Origin: Novosphingobium sp. NDB2Meth1
Lineage (GTDB): Bacteria > Pseudomonadota > Alphaproteobacteria > Sphingomonadales > Sphingomonadaceae
NCBI RefSeq assembly: GCF_900117425.1
Contig: NZ_FPEH01000011.1
Span: forward strand, 620,001 to 684,000
Direction of reading: 5' to 3'
DNA length: 64,000 nucleotides
Shown: positions 1-8,064 of the stretch, piece after piece
Numbering within the stretch: the stretch's first letter is position 1
How the letters are laid out: every line of letters begins with the position of its first letter
Translations under genes and position numbers: made by a program
Notes under the pieces: model-generated
What the model was told of the DNA's origin: nothing
Seen by the model: only the letters and a program-made list of their open reading frames with translations
Database searches by the model: none

Positions 1-215
<215 letters not shown>

Positions 216-231
216 CTATCGAAGAGCGCGG

Positions 232-302
232 CCTTCGACAAGCTCAGGCTGAGCGGGTGTGGGGTGAAGTCCATCGACCGCTCATCCGGAGCTTGTCGAA
301 GG
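232..302. repeat. Palindromic repeat family A, copy 1
   Basis: Inverted repeat with arms CCTTCGACAAGCTC (232-245) and GAGCTTGTCGAAGG (289-302) around a roughly 43-base centre that contains further pairing. It lies between the obgE start and the tRNA gene. The same arm sequence returns inside murB at 12216-12287. Such short GC-rich palindromes are common between genes of sphingomonads (known in general; the family name is mine). Confidence 0.85.
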
Positions 303-336
303 ATCGCAGGCCGTTCAGGGCCAATTTACGGCATAC

Positions 337-412
<76 letters not shown>

Positions 413-467
413 GTTCCCAGTATCCTCCGGCCTGCCAGCACGAAGCTGCCCTGCCGGGAGCGCGGCC

Positions 468-495
468 CTTAGCCCACCGGGGCGGCGCTTGCCAA
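468..495 (-). promoter_or_regulatory. Probable promoter of tRNA-Ala
   Basis: On the minus strand TTGGCA (495-490) and GCTAAG (473-468) are separated by 16 bases, about 55 bases before the tRNA 5' end. The spacing fits a sigma-70 type promoter, and nothing else in the 142-base gap explains tRNA transcription. This is a sequence match only. Confidence 0.4.
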
Positions 496-554
496 GAGCA
501 AAATGCGGGCGAAGCGTTGATGCCTCCACCCTCTCGTTGGTTATGGACGATCTC

Positions 555-1343
555 TCAGGGCGTCCCACTCGCAGCCGCAGGCGCCGCTGGCGGGCCATAC
601 TTGGCGTTCCATTCGGCGAGATCGCGCTGGTACTGTTCGTAGCGGCGGTAGAAATCGTCGTAGACCACTTCGATGTTGGGCAGGCTGCGCATGGCGAAGG
701 CTTCAAGCTCGGCGGGCTTGAGTGTCGGCACTTTCGCCGGGACCGCCTTGGCGCCCTTCTTGCGGGGCGGCGCGGGGGGCGCAGGCGGCGTGATCGCATC
801 GAGATCGCTGGTGACGGCAAGCGCCGCGTTGCAGAACTCATTCATCATCGGCGGCAGCGCGAAGTGGTTGTAGACCGAGGTCATGTAGGCCTCGCGCGGG
901 GCGGTGAATTTCGCGCCGTAGCGGGCCTTGAACTCGTCATCGACCTTGCGGTTCGTCGCCGCGAGCGTCGCGTTGTAGTTTTTCAGGAACGCCCTGTAAC
1001 GCGGCAGGATCTCGGCATGCTTGGGATCGCTGCAATTGAGCGCGGCGACGTTGAGCGCCGAGCGCAGGTTCCACAGCATCTGGGTGGACGAGATGCCCCG
1101 GTTCACCGACTGCCGCAGGCCGCTGGGATCGAGCGGCGGGATGACGAGGTTGCCGCTCGCCCCGGCGGGGGGCTTGGGCTTGGGCGGCGGCGGGATGTAG
1201 GGCTTGGGCGGCGGCGGCGGGGGTGGCGGCGGCGGGGGCGGCGGCGCGGCGCAACTTGCCAGTGCGGCCGCGAGTACGGCGGCGGGGAGGAAACGGGCAA
1301 TGTTCTGGAAAACAGGCGCCGCCGGGCGCGAAGAACGAAGCAT
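555..1343 (-). CDS. Proline-rich putative lipoprotein of unknown function
   Basis: 262 residues. A signal sequence ends in the lipobox-like LASC (about residues 29-32), suggesting a lipid-anchored envelope protein. Right after the lipobox comes a run of 13 prolines and then PKPYIPPPPKPKPP, a stiff spacer. The rest (about 65-260) is a soluble domain without a motif I recognise; it has two cysteines in NCSDPKH and NEFCNAA and ends in an Ala/Pro tail. It starts at ATG 1341-1343, just downstream of the terminator of the preceding gene, so it probably has its own promoter in 1344-1400. No function is proposed. Confidence 0.75.
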   Translation of the reverse strand: MLRSSRPAAPVFQNIARFLPAAVLAAALASCAAPPPPPPPPPPPPPKPYIPPPPKPKPPAGASGNLVIPPLDPSGLRQSVNRGISSTQMLWNLRSALNVAALNCSDPKHAEILPRYRAFLKNYNATLAATNRKVDDEFKARYGAKFTAPREAYMTSVYNHFALPPMMNEFCNAALAVTSDLDAITPPAPPAPPRKKGAKAVPAKVPTLKPAELEAFAMRSLPNIEVVYDDFYRRYEQYQRDLAEWNAKYGPPAAPAAASGTP

Positions 1344-1400
1344 GCGAGAGGGTCCCCCCGGTTCTGTTTGTCCTGCGGTCTAACCGGCCCGACGCGCAAA

Positions 1401-1435
1401 GAAAATGCCCGGCGAGCCGGAAGGCCCGCCGGGCA
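1401..1435 (-). terminator. Rho-independent terminator of the BI-1 gene
   Basis: On the minus strand, TGCCCGGCGGGCC, a TTCC loop and GGCTCGCCGGGCA form a strong stem with one mismatch, followed directly by TTTTC. It lies 44 bases past the BI-1 stop codon. Confidence 0.85.
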
Positions 1436-1478
1436 CGTTAACGTGAAGCAGCTTGCTTCAGATCAGCAGCGCCAAAGA

Positions 1479-2222
1479 TTAACGACGGTCGCCCATGAAC
1501 TGCAGCAGGAACGTGAACATGTTCACGAAATCGAGGTAGAGCGTGAGCGCGCCGAGCACGATCATCTTGCCCGCGAAATCGGTGCCCGCGACCTGGCTGT
1601 ACATTTCCTTCAGCTTCTGCGTGTCATACGCGGTGAGGCCTGCGAAGATCAGCACGCCGAGGAAGCTGATGCCCCAGGCAAGGCCCGGCGACTGCAGGAA
1701 GATGTTGATCAGGCTGGCGATCAGGATGCCCACGAGGCCCATGATCAGGAACGTGCCGAGGCCCGACAGGCTCTTCGTGGTGGTGTAGCCGTAGAGGCTC
1801 AGGCCAGCGAAGGCGCCCGCGGTGGCGAAGAATGTCGCCGCGATCGACGGGCCGGTGTAGACCGCGAAGATCGCCGAGAGCGAAATGCCCATCAGCACGC
1901 TGAAGGCCCAGAACAGCGCCTGCATCGTGGTGGTCGAGATGCGGTTCACCCCGAAGCTCATCACCATGACGATGGCGAGCGGTGCGAGCGCGACCAGCCA
2001 GCGCAGCGGGGTGCCGAACACCGCCTCGGCCATGCCGGAGGTGGCGAACAGCAGCGCGACGATGCCCGAAAGCAGCACGCCCGAGGCCATGTAGTTGTAG
2101 ATCGACAGCATGTAGCGGCGCAGACCCGCATCATACGCGGCGCCGCGCCCGGCGAGACCCGCCGCAGCGCCGAAGCCTGCCGGGCTCCAGCCAGAAGGCT
2201 GGGGGTCATTCCAGTTTGCCAT
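1479..2222 (-). CDS. Bax inhibitor-1/YccA family membrane protein
   Basis: 247 residues with about seven hydrophobic segments after a cytoplasmic N-terminus. The pattern is that of bacterial BI-1/YccA proteins: an MSFGVNR segment after the second helix, YTTTKSLSGLG near the middle, and the family signature TAYDTQKLKEMY (about 200-211) with the acidic residues linked to pH-gated calcium leak in BsYetJ. E. coli YccA binds FtsH; the substrate here is unknown. The ATG at 2220-2222 begins MANWNDPQPSGW. The frame stays open upstream but that stretch is basic and unlike the family. It is followed by its own terminator. Confidence 0.92.
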   Translation of the reverse strand: MANWNDPQPSGWSPAGFGAAAGLAGRGAAYDAGLRRYMLSIYNYMASGVLLSGIVALLFATSGMAEAVFGTPLRWLVALAPLAIVMVMSFGVNRISTTTMQALFWAFSVLMGISLSAIFAVYTGPSIAATFFATAGAFAGLSLYGYTTTKSLSGLGTFLIMGLVGILIASLINIFLQSPGLAWGISFLGVLIFAGLTAYDTQKLKEMYSQVAGTDFAGKMIVLGALTLYLDFVNMFTFLLQFMGDRR

Positions 2223-2358
2223 GACGTACCTAACTCCGTTTCGGCCCGGGATGGACCGAGTGCTGCCAATATCGCCCCAAACCCTTACCAATTCAAGCTT
2301 CCGGGCCATAACGGAATGTATCAAAGCGTAATAAGGTCCGGTTTTGGCCCGCATCCGG

Positions 2359-2377
2359 AAAAACAGGGACCGTCCCT
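2359..2377 (-). terminator. Short terminator-like hairpin after proC
   Basis: Minus-strand AGGGA-CGG-TCCCT followed by GTTTTT, overlapping the proC stop codon. The stem is only five pairs. A very similar hairpin lies behind ccmB at 28176-28195. Confidence 0.5.
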
Positions 2378-3176
2378 ATCTTCGTGCGGCTTCGGTGAGC
2401 TCTGCACTGCGGTCGCGCGCGGCGCGCAAGGTGGCCGTGACGAGCGCGGCGAGATGCTGGTCGGCATCGAGGACCTTGAGCCCGGCTTCGGTCGTCCCGC
2501 CGGGGCTGGCGACGCGGCGCGCGAGTTCTCCGGGCGCGTGGGGCGAGGCCGCCGCAAGCGCAGAGGCGCCCTCGACCATTGCCAGCGCGAGCCGGTCCGC
2601 CTGGACGCGTGGCAGGCCGAGCGAGGCGGCGCCTTCCGCCAGCGCATCGATGAAGCGGTAGACGAACGCAGGACCGGAACCGGCAAGCGCGGTGACAATG
2701 TCCATCGCGGCTTCCTCGGCGAGCCATTCGGCCGGGCCGAGCGGGGCCATCAACGCTTCGGTCCGTTCGCGCAAGGGCCCTTCCGCCGAGCCGTAGAGCG
2801 CAATGGGCGACTTGCCGATCGCGGCGGCGAGATTGGGCATGACGCGCACGATGGCCGCGGCCTGCGGAAAGGCGGCGCGCAAGGTGGCCACATCGACTCC
2901 GGCGAGGATCGAGAGCAGCAGCGTCCCCTCCCCCACATGCGGGGCGATGGCGCGGGCGGACGCGGCGAATTGTTGCGGCTTGAAGCCGAGCAGGACGACA
3001 TCGGCGGGGGCCGCTTCGGCGGAGGCTTCGCGCAGCAGGGATACGCCGGTGGGCGCTTCGGCGAGCAGCGGATCGACCACCGTGAACGCGGCGGGATCGA
3101 ACCCGGCCGCCAGCCAGCCGGCGAGCATGGCGCCGCCCATGTTGCCGCAGCCGAATTGGAGAAGGGAGAAGGTCAC
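2376..3176 (-). CDS. proC: Pyrroline-5-carboxylate reductase
   Basis: 266 residues, the usual length for ProC, which reduces 1-pyrroline-5-carboxylate to proline with NAD(P)H in the cytosol. The N-terminal Rossmann motif is FGCGNMGGAM (about 8-17). The middle has VVLLGFKPQQF and IVRVMPNLAAAIG, and the C-terminal dimerisation domain has ALAGSGPAFVYRF (about 164-176) and the signature VASPGGTTEAGL (about 222-233). The start is GTG 3174-3176, preceded by AGGAG at good spacing. A family B repeat separates it from the upstream YbjN-type gene. Confidence 0.96.
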   Translation of the reverse strand: MTFSLLQFGCGNMGGAMLAGWLAAGFDPAAFTVVDPLLAEAPTGVSLLREASAEAAPADVVLLGFKPQQFAASARAIAPHVGEGTLLLSILAGVDVATLRAAFPQAAAIVRVMPNLAAAIGKSPIALYGSAEGPLRERTEALMAPLGPAEWLAEEAAMDIVTALAGSGPAFVYRFIDALAEGAASLGLPRVQADRLALAMVEGASALAAASPHAPGELARRVASPGGTTEAGLKVLDADQHLAALVTATLRAARDRSAELTEAARR

Positions 3177-3233
3177 TGGGGGTCTCCTGCCCCATGGCGG
3201 ATAACTGGGGCTGTCAGAATTTCAGCCCCCTTA

Positions 3234-3346
3234 CCCGTTCGTGTCGAGCGAAGTCGAGACACCTCGCGCGGTGCAAAGTGTCTCGACTTCGGGTCTTCGA
3301 CCCGAAGTTTATCCCGAGCGAAGTCGTGGGGCTCGACACGAACGGG
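3234..3346. repeat. Palindromic repeat family B, copy 1
   Basis: Outer arms CCCGTTCGTGTCGAGC (3234-3249) and GCTCGACACGAACGGG (3331-3346) are perfect inverted copies. Inside are two further hairpins: GTCGAGACAC with GTGTCTCGAC (3253-3287) and CTTCGGGTC with GACCCGAAG (about 3287-3307). The transcript would fold as a cloverleaf-like branched structure. A second copy is at 37076-37187. Confidence 0.9.
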
Positions 3347-3366
3347 AGTAATGGCAGCCCCGACTG

Positions 3367-3870
3367 TCAGGCCTCGCCGGCGGCGTCGATCAGGGCGCTG
3401 GCGAGGGCTTCCGCAGGGCTCTTGTCGCCCCAGAGGAGGAACTGGAAGGCCGGGTAGAAGCGATCGCATTCGTCGACCGCCGCCTCGATCGCGGTCTGTG
3501 CCTGGACGAGGCTGAGCAGGCCGTCGTCGCCCAGCATCAGGCCGTGGCGGTAAAGCAGCACCGAGCCGTTGGACCAGATATCGAAGTGGCCGAGCCAGAC
3601 CTGCTCGTTGATCAGCGCCATGATCTCGAACATCGCGCCGCGCTTGTCCTCGGCGACGCGGATATCGGGGAGGCAGAGAATCTGGAGGACATGGTCCTCG
3701 CTGCGCCAGATGCAGCGGAGCTGGTAGCTGGCCCAGCTGCCCTGGATTTCGCCGTGGATCTCGTCATCCGAAACGAATTCGCAGGGCCATCCGCGTGCCT
3801 CGAACAGCGAGGCGAGCATATCGACGGGCGCCGCATCATCGCGTTCGCTGTCTTCATGGCCGGTGCGCAT
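3367..3870 (-). CDS. YbjN domain protein
   Basis: 167 residues, cytoplasmic. The sequence fits the YbjN family (a type III secretion chaperone-like fold): an N-terminal helix, LFEARGWPCEFVSDDEIHG, then a beta-rich core with LQILCLPDIRV and a C-terminal helical part ending in a short Ala-rich tail. In alphaproteobacteria this family usually sits near proC, as here; its function is unknown and sensory or chaperone roles are only proposed. The start ATG 3868-3870 has a GAGGAA ribosome site nine bases upstream. The open frame extends further but that part is not conserved-looking. Confidence 0.85.
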   Translation of the reverse strand: MRTGHEDSERDDAAPVDMLASLFEARGWPCEFVSDDEIHGEIQGSWASYQLRCIWRSEDHVLQILCLPDIRVAEDKRGAMFEIMALINEQVWLGHFDIWSNGSVLLYRHGLMLGDDGLLSLVQAQTAIEAAVDECDRFYPAFQFLLWGDKSPAEALASALIDAAGEA

Positions 3871-4024
3871 CGCGTGTTCCTCGGTGTCCGGACTGGACAG
3901 ATGCGAGCCATCGCGGAGAGGGCTCTTGACGGCAATCGGAGCCCCGCGCGGGGCTGGGCAAAACTTTACTAGTCTGTTCATAAGCTGTGGAGAAGCGGTG
4001 CAGAGCCCCGCCCCTTCACAAACC

Positions 4025-6364
4025 CTACTTCGCGCCGAGACCGTCGACCGCCTGGCCCGCCGGGCTGGTCCACTGATAGCTGCTGACGCCCTGGCTGCGC
4101 AGCTTCTCGACGAACGCCTGCGCTTCCGCGTCGCTGGCGAAAGGCCCTGTCAGCAAACGATAATTGCTGCGCCACGGCGTGATCGAAGGCTTGCGCGCAC
4201 GGAGCGCGGCAGAGCTGCCGGCAAGGCGCTGCCATTCCTTGCCCATCGCCGGGCGGTTGGAACCGGTGAGGACCTGCACCCAGATCCGGCTGGGGTGCTG
4301 GAGCTCGGCCTTGGCTGCCTTGCTCTTGGCGGACTTGCTGTTCTCCGGCGGGCACTGCGCGTCAGCCTTGCCCGATTTGCCCTTGGACTTCGCGGTCGTC
4401 TTGCCTTTCGCGGCCGAGGCCTTGCTCTTCCCTGATTTGCCCTTGCCCGAAGGCTCGAGGCAATCGGCATCGAGCGCGAGCTTGTCCTTGGCCGATTTGG
4501 CCTTGGCATCTTTCGCGGCGTCTTCCTTGGCAGCCTTTTCCTTGCCGCCGCGCGTGACGGTGGGCTCGGCCTCGTCCTGATCGCTGGTGCGCGAGACGGC
4601 GGTCGGGCCATCGGGCCTCGCGCCGCGGTCCTTGGCCGCGCGCTCCTTGGCCTTGGCGGCGGCGGCAGCGCGCGCCGTCTCGCGCATCGCCTCGATCCGC
4701 GCGAGATCGACCGCTTCGCTGCTGGCGGCGGCTGCTTCCTGCTCGGGCGCCTTGAAGCCGTCGAACATGCTGCGGAAATCGGCCGGCGCGGAACTGGCCG
4801 ATGGCGCCGGAGCCGGGGTCGGCGTGGACGGTGCCACAACCGGCGGCGGCACGGCGGAAGGCGCCGGGGGGAGGACCGTGGCGGGTGCAGGAGTCGGCGG
4901 TGTTGCCGGTGTCGGCTGGGTCGATGCCAGCGCAAGTTGGGGGCCGATCGCGGCAGGCGTGCCTGCTGGCGCAGAGGCCGCCACTTGCACTTGCGCAGGA
5001 GCGCTCGGCGGCGGCGCTGGCGTGGCCACTTGCGGCTGCGGCGGAGTGGTTGCCGGAGCGACCGATGTTGGCGAAGCAGACGGCGGCGGCGTTACAGGGC
5101 GCGGGACCGGCGGCGGCGAAAGCGGGGTGCCGGGGGGCACGTCGAGCTTTGACAGGACCGTGGGCCGCGCCGGTGCGGTCTGCGTCGGTGCCACTTGCGT
5201 CTGTCCGGCGGGCGAGCCCTGCTGCGGCGCGGCGGCGGTGCGGCTGCCCGGTTGCAGCCCCCAGGGCGCAGTGAGGGCCGGTTGCGCCGACGTTGGAGGT
5301 GGCGGCGGCGGCGGCAGTGGCGCGGATCTGACGAGCAGCGGCTGGGCCGGAGCCGGCGATGCTGCGGCAAGGGCCGTCTGCTGCTTGTCTTCCTTGCCCG
5401 GACGGCGGCGCTTCGACCGGTCATCGCGGCCGCGCGCACCCAGCGCCTCACCCTGCGGCACGAGCGCGGCATCGACCCGCTGCGCGCGGGGATGGGCGAG
5501 CGCATATTGCACGATCTGCGGATCATCACGGCCGATGTCCGCCGCGCGCGGGAAGCGGCCGAGATTGGCGGCGGCGGCCTGCTGCGCGGGGGTCAGGCGC
5601 GGCATGTAGCGCAGATAGGGCGAAATCGCGGCGGCGAGATCGGCGGGCATCGTCGCCTTGGCAATGCCCTCGGCCTCCTCGCTCTGCCCGGCAATCGCCA
5701 TGATGAACGTGCGCACCCGCCAGGCGCCGCGGTCCTGCCGCTCGAGCAGCGGCTGGAGCACGAGCTCGGCGCCGCGCCGGTCGCCCGCGATCACCAGGCT
5801 CAGCGCATAGCGGCGGCTGGTCTCGTCGTTGCGCCCCGCCGAAAGCGCGAGCTGGTATTCGCGCTGCGCGGCGGCGTTGTCGCCGATGAGATCATAGGCG
5901 AGACCGCGGTCGCTGGCCATTTCGGTCCGGTTGAACCCGGCTTGCTCGGCCAGATCGAACCAGCGGATCGCCTCGAACGGCTGGTTCGAGCGCAGCATCG
6001 CGATGCCCATCCGTGCGCGCACCCCGCCGGTGCCGGGCGCAACCTGTTCGGCGCGGGTGAGGAAGCCGATCGCCGCATCCGTGTCGCCCAGATCGAGTGC
6101 GGCGCCGCCAGCATCAAGCAAGGCGCTGATATCGCGCGGATCGCGGGCCAGCCGGGAAAGCGCGGCATTGAGCGTGCGCGTGGGACTCGGCGCGATCGGC
6201 TGGACAACCGGGATCGAGGTGCTCGCGACCGGCTCGGTCGCATCGTCATCGACCGGGCCACCGCGCTGCTGCGCCCATGCCGGGTGCGCGAGGACCAGCG
6301 CCATGCCCAGAACAAACGTCGAAGCACTGAGCCGGGGGGCGGAACGGGAAAAGCGGCAGATCAT
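4025..6364 (-). CDS. Exported TPR and SPOR domain protein downstream of ftsZ
   Basis: 779 residues. A signal peptide (1-32, ending AHPAWA) is followed by TPR-like repeats (about 55-290; GGAALDLGDTDAAIGFLTRA is the clearest unit), a long Pro/Ala/Thr-rich linker (about 330-560), a Lys/Ala-rich charged stretch (about 590-690) and a C-terminal SPOR domain (about 695-775; IWVQVLTGS ... YRLLTGPFASDAEAQAFVEKL). SPOR domains bind denuded septal glycan, so a periplasmic septal role is likely; this is inference from domain and position behind ftsZ. The start is the ATG at 6362-6364 because it opens the signal peptide. A perfect 16-bp palindrome (3940-3955) in the gap behind it could help terminate the transcript. 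Confidence 0.88.
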   Translation of the reverse strand: MICRFSRSAPRLSASTFVLGMALVLAHPAWAQQRGGPVDDDATEPVASTSIPVVQPIAPSPTRTLNAALSRLARDPRDISALLDAGGAALDLGDTDAAIGFLTRAEQVAPGTGGVRARMGIAMLRSNQPFEAIRWFDLAEQAGFNRTEMASDRGLAYDLIGDNAAAQREYQLALSAGRNDETSRRYALSLVIAGDRRGAELVLQPLLERQDRGAWRVRTFIMAIAGQSEEAEGIAKATMPADLAAAISPYLRYMPRLTPAQQAAAANLGRFPRAADIGRDDPQIVQYALAHPRAQRVDAALVPQGEALGARGRDDRSKRRRPGKEDKQQTALAAASPAPAQPLLVRSAPLPPPPPPPTSAQPALTAPWGLQPGSRTAAAPQQGSPAGQTQVAPTQTAPARPTVLSKLDVPPGTPLSPPPVPRPVTPPPSASPTSVAPATTPPQPQVATPAPPPSAPAQVQVAASAPAGTPAAIGPQLALASTQPTPATPPTPAPATVLPPAPSAVPPPVVAPSTPTPAPAPSASSAPADFRSMFDGFKAPEQEAAAASSEAVDLARIEAMRETARAAAAAKAKERAAKDRGARPDGPTAVSRTSDQDEAEPTVTRGGKEKAAKEDAAKDAKAKSAKDKLALDADCLEPSGKGKSGKSKASAAKGKTTAKSKGKSGKADAQCPPENSKSAKSKAAKAELQHPSRIWVQVLTGSNRPAMGKEWQRLAGSSAALRARKPSITPWRSNYRLLTGPFASDAEAQAFVEKLRSQGVSSYQWTSPAGQAVDGLGAK

Positions 6365-6391
6365 GGGGCCGACCTTATCGCGGCTTGCATG

Positions 6392-6449
6392 GACACGCCA
6401 GCCGCCCCCGGCCGGCGTGTCTCCTGTGGCCGGGCGACCTGCGCCCGGC
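6392..6449 (-). terminator. Twin hairpins after ftsZ
   Basis: Two stem-loops lie in the 94-base gap after ftsZ: GCCGGGCG with CGCCCGGC (6429-6449) and GACACGCC with GGCGTGTC (6392-6421). Neither is followed by a T run, so they may slow or protect the transcript end rather than act as classic intrinsic terminators. Confidence 0.45.
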
Positions 6450-6458
6450 TGCATGGTC

Positions 6459-7922
6459 TTACTGGTTGTTCTGGCGGCCGAGGAAGCGCGGGATGTTGAG
6501 CGCGCTGCCATCTTCCGGATCGGCATCGTCCTCGCCCACGCGGCCCCCGCCGCGCGAGAGATTGGCCATGCGCTCGAACAAGGTGCTGCCCGGCGGGCTG
6601 CGCGGCGCGTCACCTGCCGGATCCGGCTGCGCGCGGCCGAAGCGGGGCGGGATCGGCTCCGCATCGTCCAGCCCCAGCGTGAGCTCGCCCGGCTCGTCGG
6701 CAGGCGGCGCGGCTTCCTGCGCGTCGGACAGGTCGAGCGTCAGATCGAGCGGCTCTTCGGCAGCTTCAGGCTCGGCTGCGACCGGTTCCGGCGCGGCATG
6801 GCCTGGCGGCGGCGCAAACGGCTGCGGCTCGGCCGCAACGGGCGCCGGAGCAGGTGCCGGTTCGGGCGCGGCGGGACGGGCAAGGCCGCCCGGGAAAGCC
6901 GGACCACGCATGCCGCCGGTCACCGCAGGGCGGGAGGCGCTTTCCGCCATCTCGCCGGTCTGCTCGATGCCGGTGGCGACCACCGAAACGCGGATCTTGC
7001 CATCGAGGTTCGGGTTGAACGCCGAGCCCCAGATGATGTTGGCGTTGGGATCGACCAGTTCGCGGATGTGGTTGGCCGCTTCGTCGACTTCGAGCAGCTT
7101 CATGTCGTCGCCGCCGATGATCGAGATGATCACGCCCTTGGCGCCCTGCATCGACACGCCGTCGAGCAGCGGGTTGGCAATCGCGCGCTCTGCCGCTTCG
7201 AGCGCGCGGTTGGGGCCCTCGCCCTCGCCCGTGCCCATCATCGCCTTGCCCATCTCGCCCATGACCGAGCGGACGTCGGCAAAGTCGAGGTTGATGAGGC
7301 CGGGCATGACCATGAGGTCGGTGATCGAGCGGACGCCCTGCTGGAGCACTTCGTCAGCCAGCTGGAAGGCTTCCTTGAACGTGGTCTCCGCCTTTGCGAC
7401 GAGGAACAGGTTCTGGTTCGGAATGACGATCAGCGTATCGACGTGCTTCTGCAGCTCGGCAATGCCGCTTTCGGCCGCGCGCATGCGGCGCGTGCCTTCG
7501 AACAGGAACGGCTTGGTGACGACGCCGACCGTCAGCACGCCCTTGCGGCGGGCCGCTTCGGCGATGACCGGCGCTGCGCCGGTGCCGGTGCCGCCGCCCA
7601 TGCCGGCAGCGATGAAGCACATGTGCACGCCTTCAAGCGCGCGCTCGATTTCCTCGATGGTCTCTTCCGCAGCGGCACGGCCGACTTCGGGACGAGCGCC
7701 CGCGCCAAGGCCCTGCGTCATGTCGGGGCCAAGCTGGATGCGGTTGTCCGCGATCGAATTGTTGAGCGCCTGCGCATCGGTGTTGACGACGACGAAGTCG
7801 ACGCCCTCGATCCTGGCGTTGATCATGTTGGCGATGGCGTTGCCACCCGCCCCGCCCACGCCGATGACCGTGATGCGCGGCCGCAGTTCGTCGATGGCCG
7901 GCGGTCCGATGTTGATGCTCAT
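6459..7922 (-). CDS. ftsZ: Cell division protein FtsZ
   Basis: 487 residues. The tubulin-like GTPase polymerises into the Z ring. The nucleotide motif GGGTGTG is at 109-115, the N-terminal [10 protein letters not shown] at 21-30, and the T7 loop NLDFADV (about 211-217) supplies catalysis across the subunit interface. After the GTPase core (about 320) comes a linker of about 155 residues rich in Pro, Ala and Glu, then the conserved peptide IPRFLGRQ (477-484) that binds FtsA and other partners. Long linkers are usual in alphaproteobacteria. ATG 7920-7922 has GGGAGAG upstream. It is the last dcw gene, separated from ftsA by a 142-base leader, so it probably also has its own promoter. Confidence 0.99.
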   Translation of the reverse strand: MSINIGPPAIDELRPRITVIGVGGAGGNAIANMINARIEGVDFVVVNTDAQALNNSIADNRIQLGPDMTQGLGAGARPEVGRAAAEETIEEIERALEGVHMCFIAAGMGGGTGTGAAPVIAEAARRKGVLTVGVVTKPFLFEGTRRMRAAESGIAELQKHVDTLIVIPNQNLFLVAKAETTFKEAFQLADEVLQQGVRSITDLMVMPGLINLDFADVRSVMGEMGKAMMGTGEGEGPNRALEAAERAIANPLLDGVSMQGAKGVIISIIGGDDMKLLEVDEAANHIRELVDPNANIIWGSAFNPNLDGKIRVSVVATGIEQTGEMAESASRPAVTGGMRGPAFPGGLARPAAPEPAPAPAPVAAEPQPFAPPPGHAAPEPVAAEPEAAEEPLDLTLDLSDAQEAAPPADEPGELTLGLDDAEPIPPRFGRAQPDPAGDAPRSPPGSTLFERMANLSRGGGRVGEDDADPEDGSALNIPRFLGRQNNQ

Positions 7923-8064
7923 AGCGCTCTCCCATGCGGGTCTGCGGGGGGCCGGAAATGGTGCCCCGGTAAATGTAACGTTTGCTTTGGCACGGATTGT
8001 TTGACCGAATCAAAGCTTCGACAGGTTTTTCCACAAGTAGGAGGGTTTGCGCCGCCTCCAACCA
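7923..8064 (-). promoter_or_regulatory. ftsZ leader with a GANTC site
   Basis: This 142-base gap between ftsA and ftsZ contains one GAATC (8007-8011), a CcrM methylation target. In Caulobacter, GANTC methylation controls ftsZ transcription (established). I see no clear TTAA-N7-TTAA CtrA box and no convincing -35/-10 pair. Confidence 0.4.

Noticed and set aside
489..3515. A 1008-codon open frame on the plus strand
   Set aside because: It runs opposite to the lipoprotein, BI-1 and proC genes, and its translation is Arg/Gly/His-rich without any domain. It is a GC-rich shadow frame.
7986..8040. DnaA-box-like TTTTCCACA, also near 25990 and 44843
   Set aside because: Each differs from TTATCCACA by one base and occurs singly; there is no cluster and no origin-type context.
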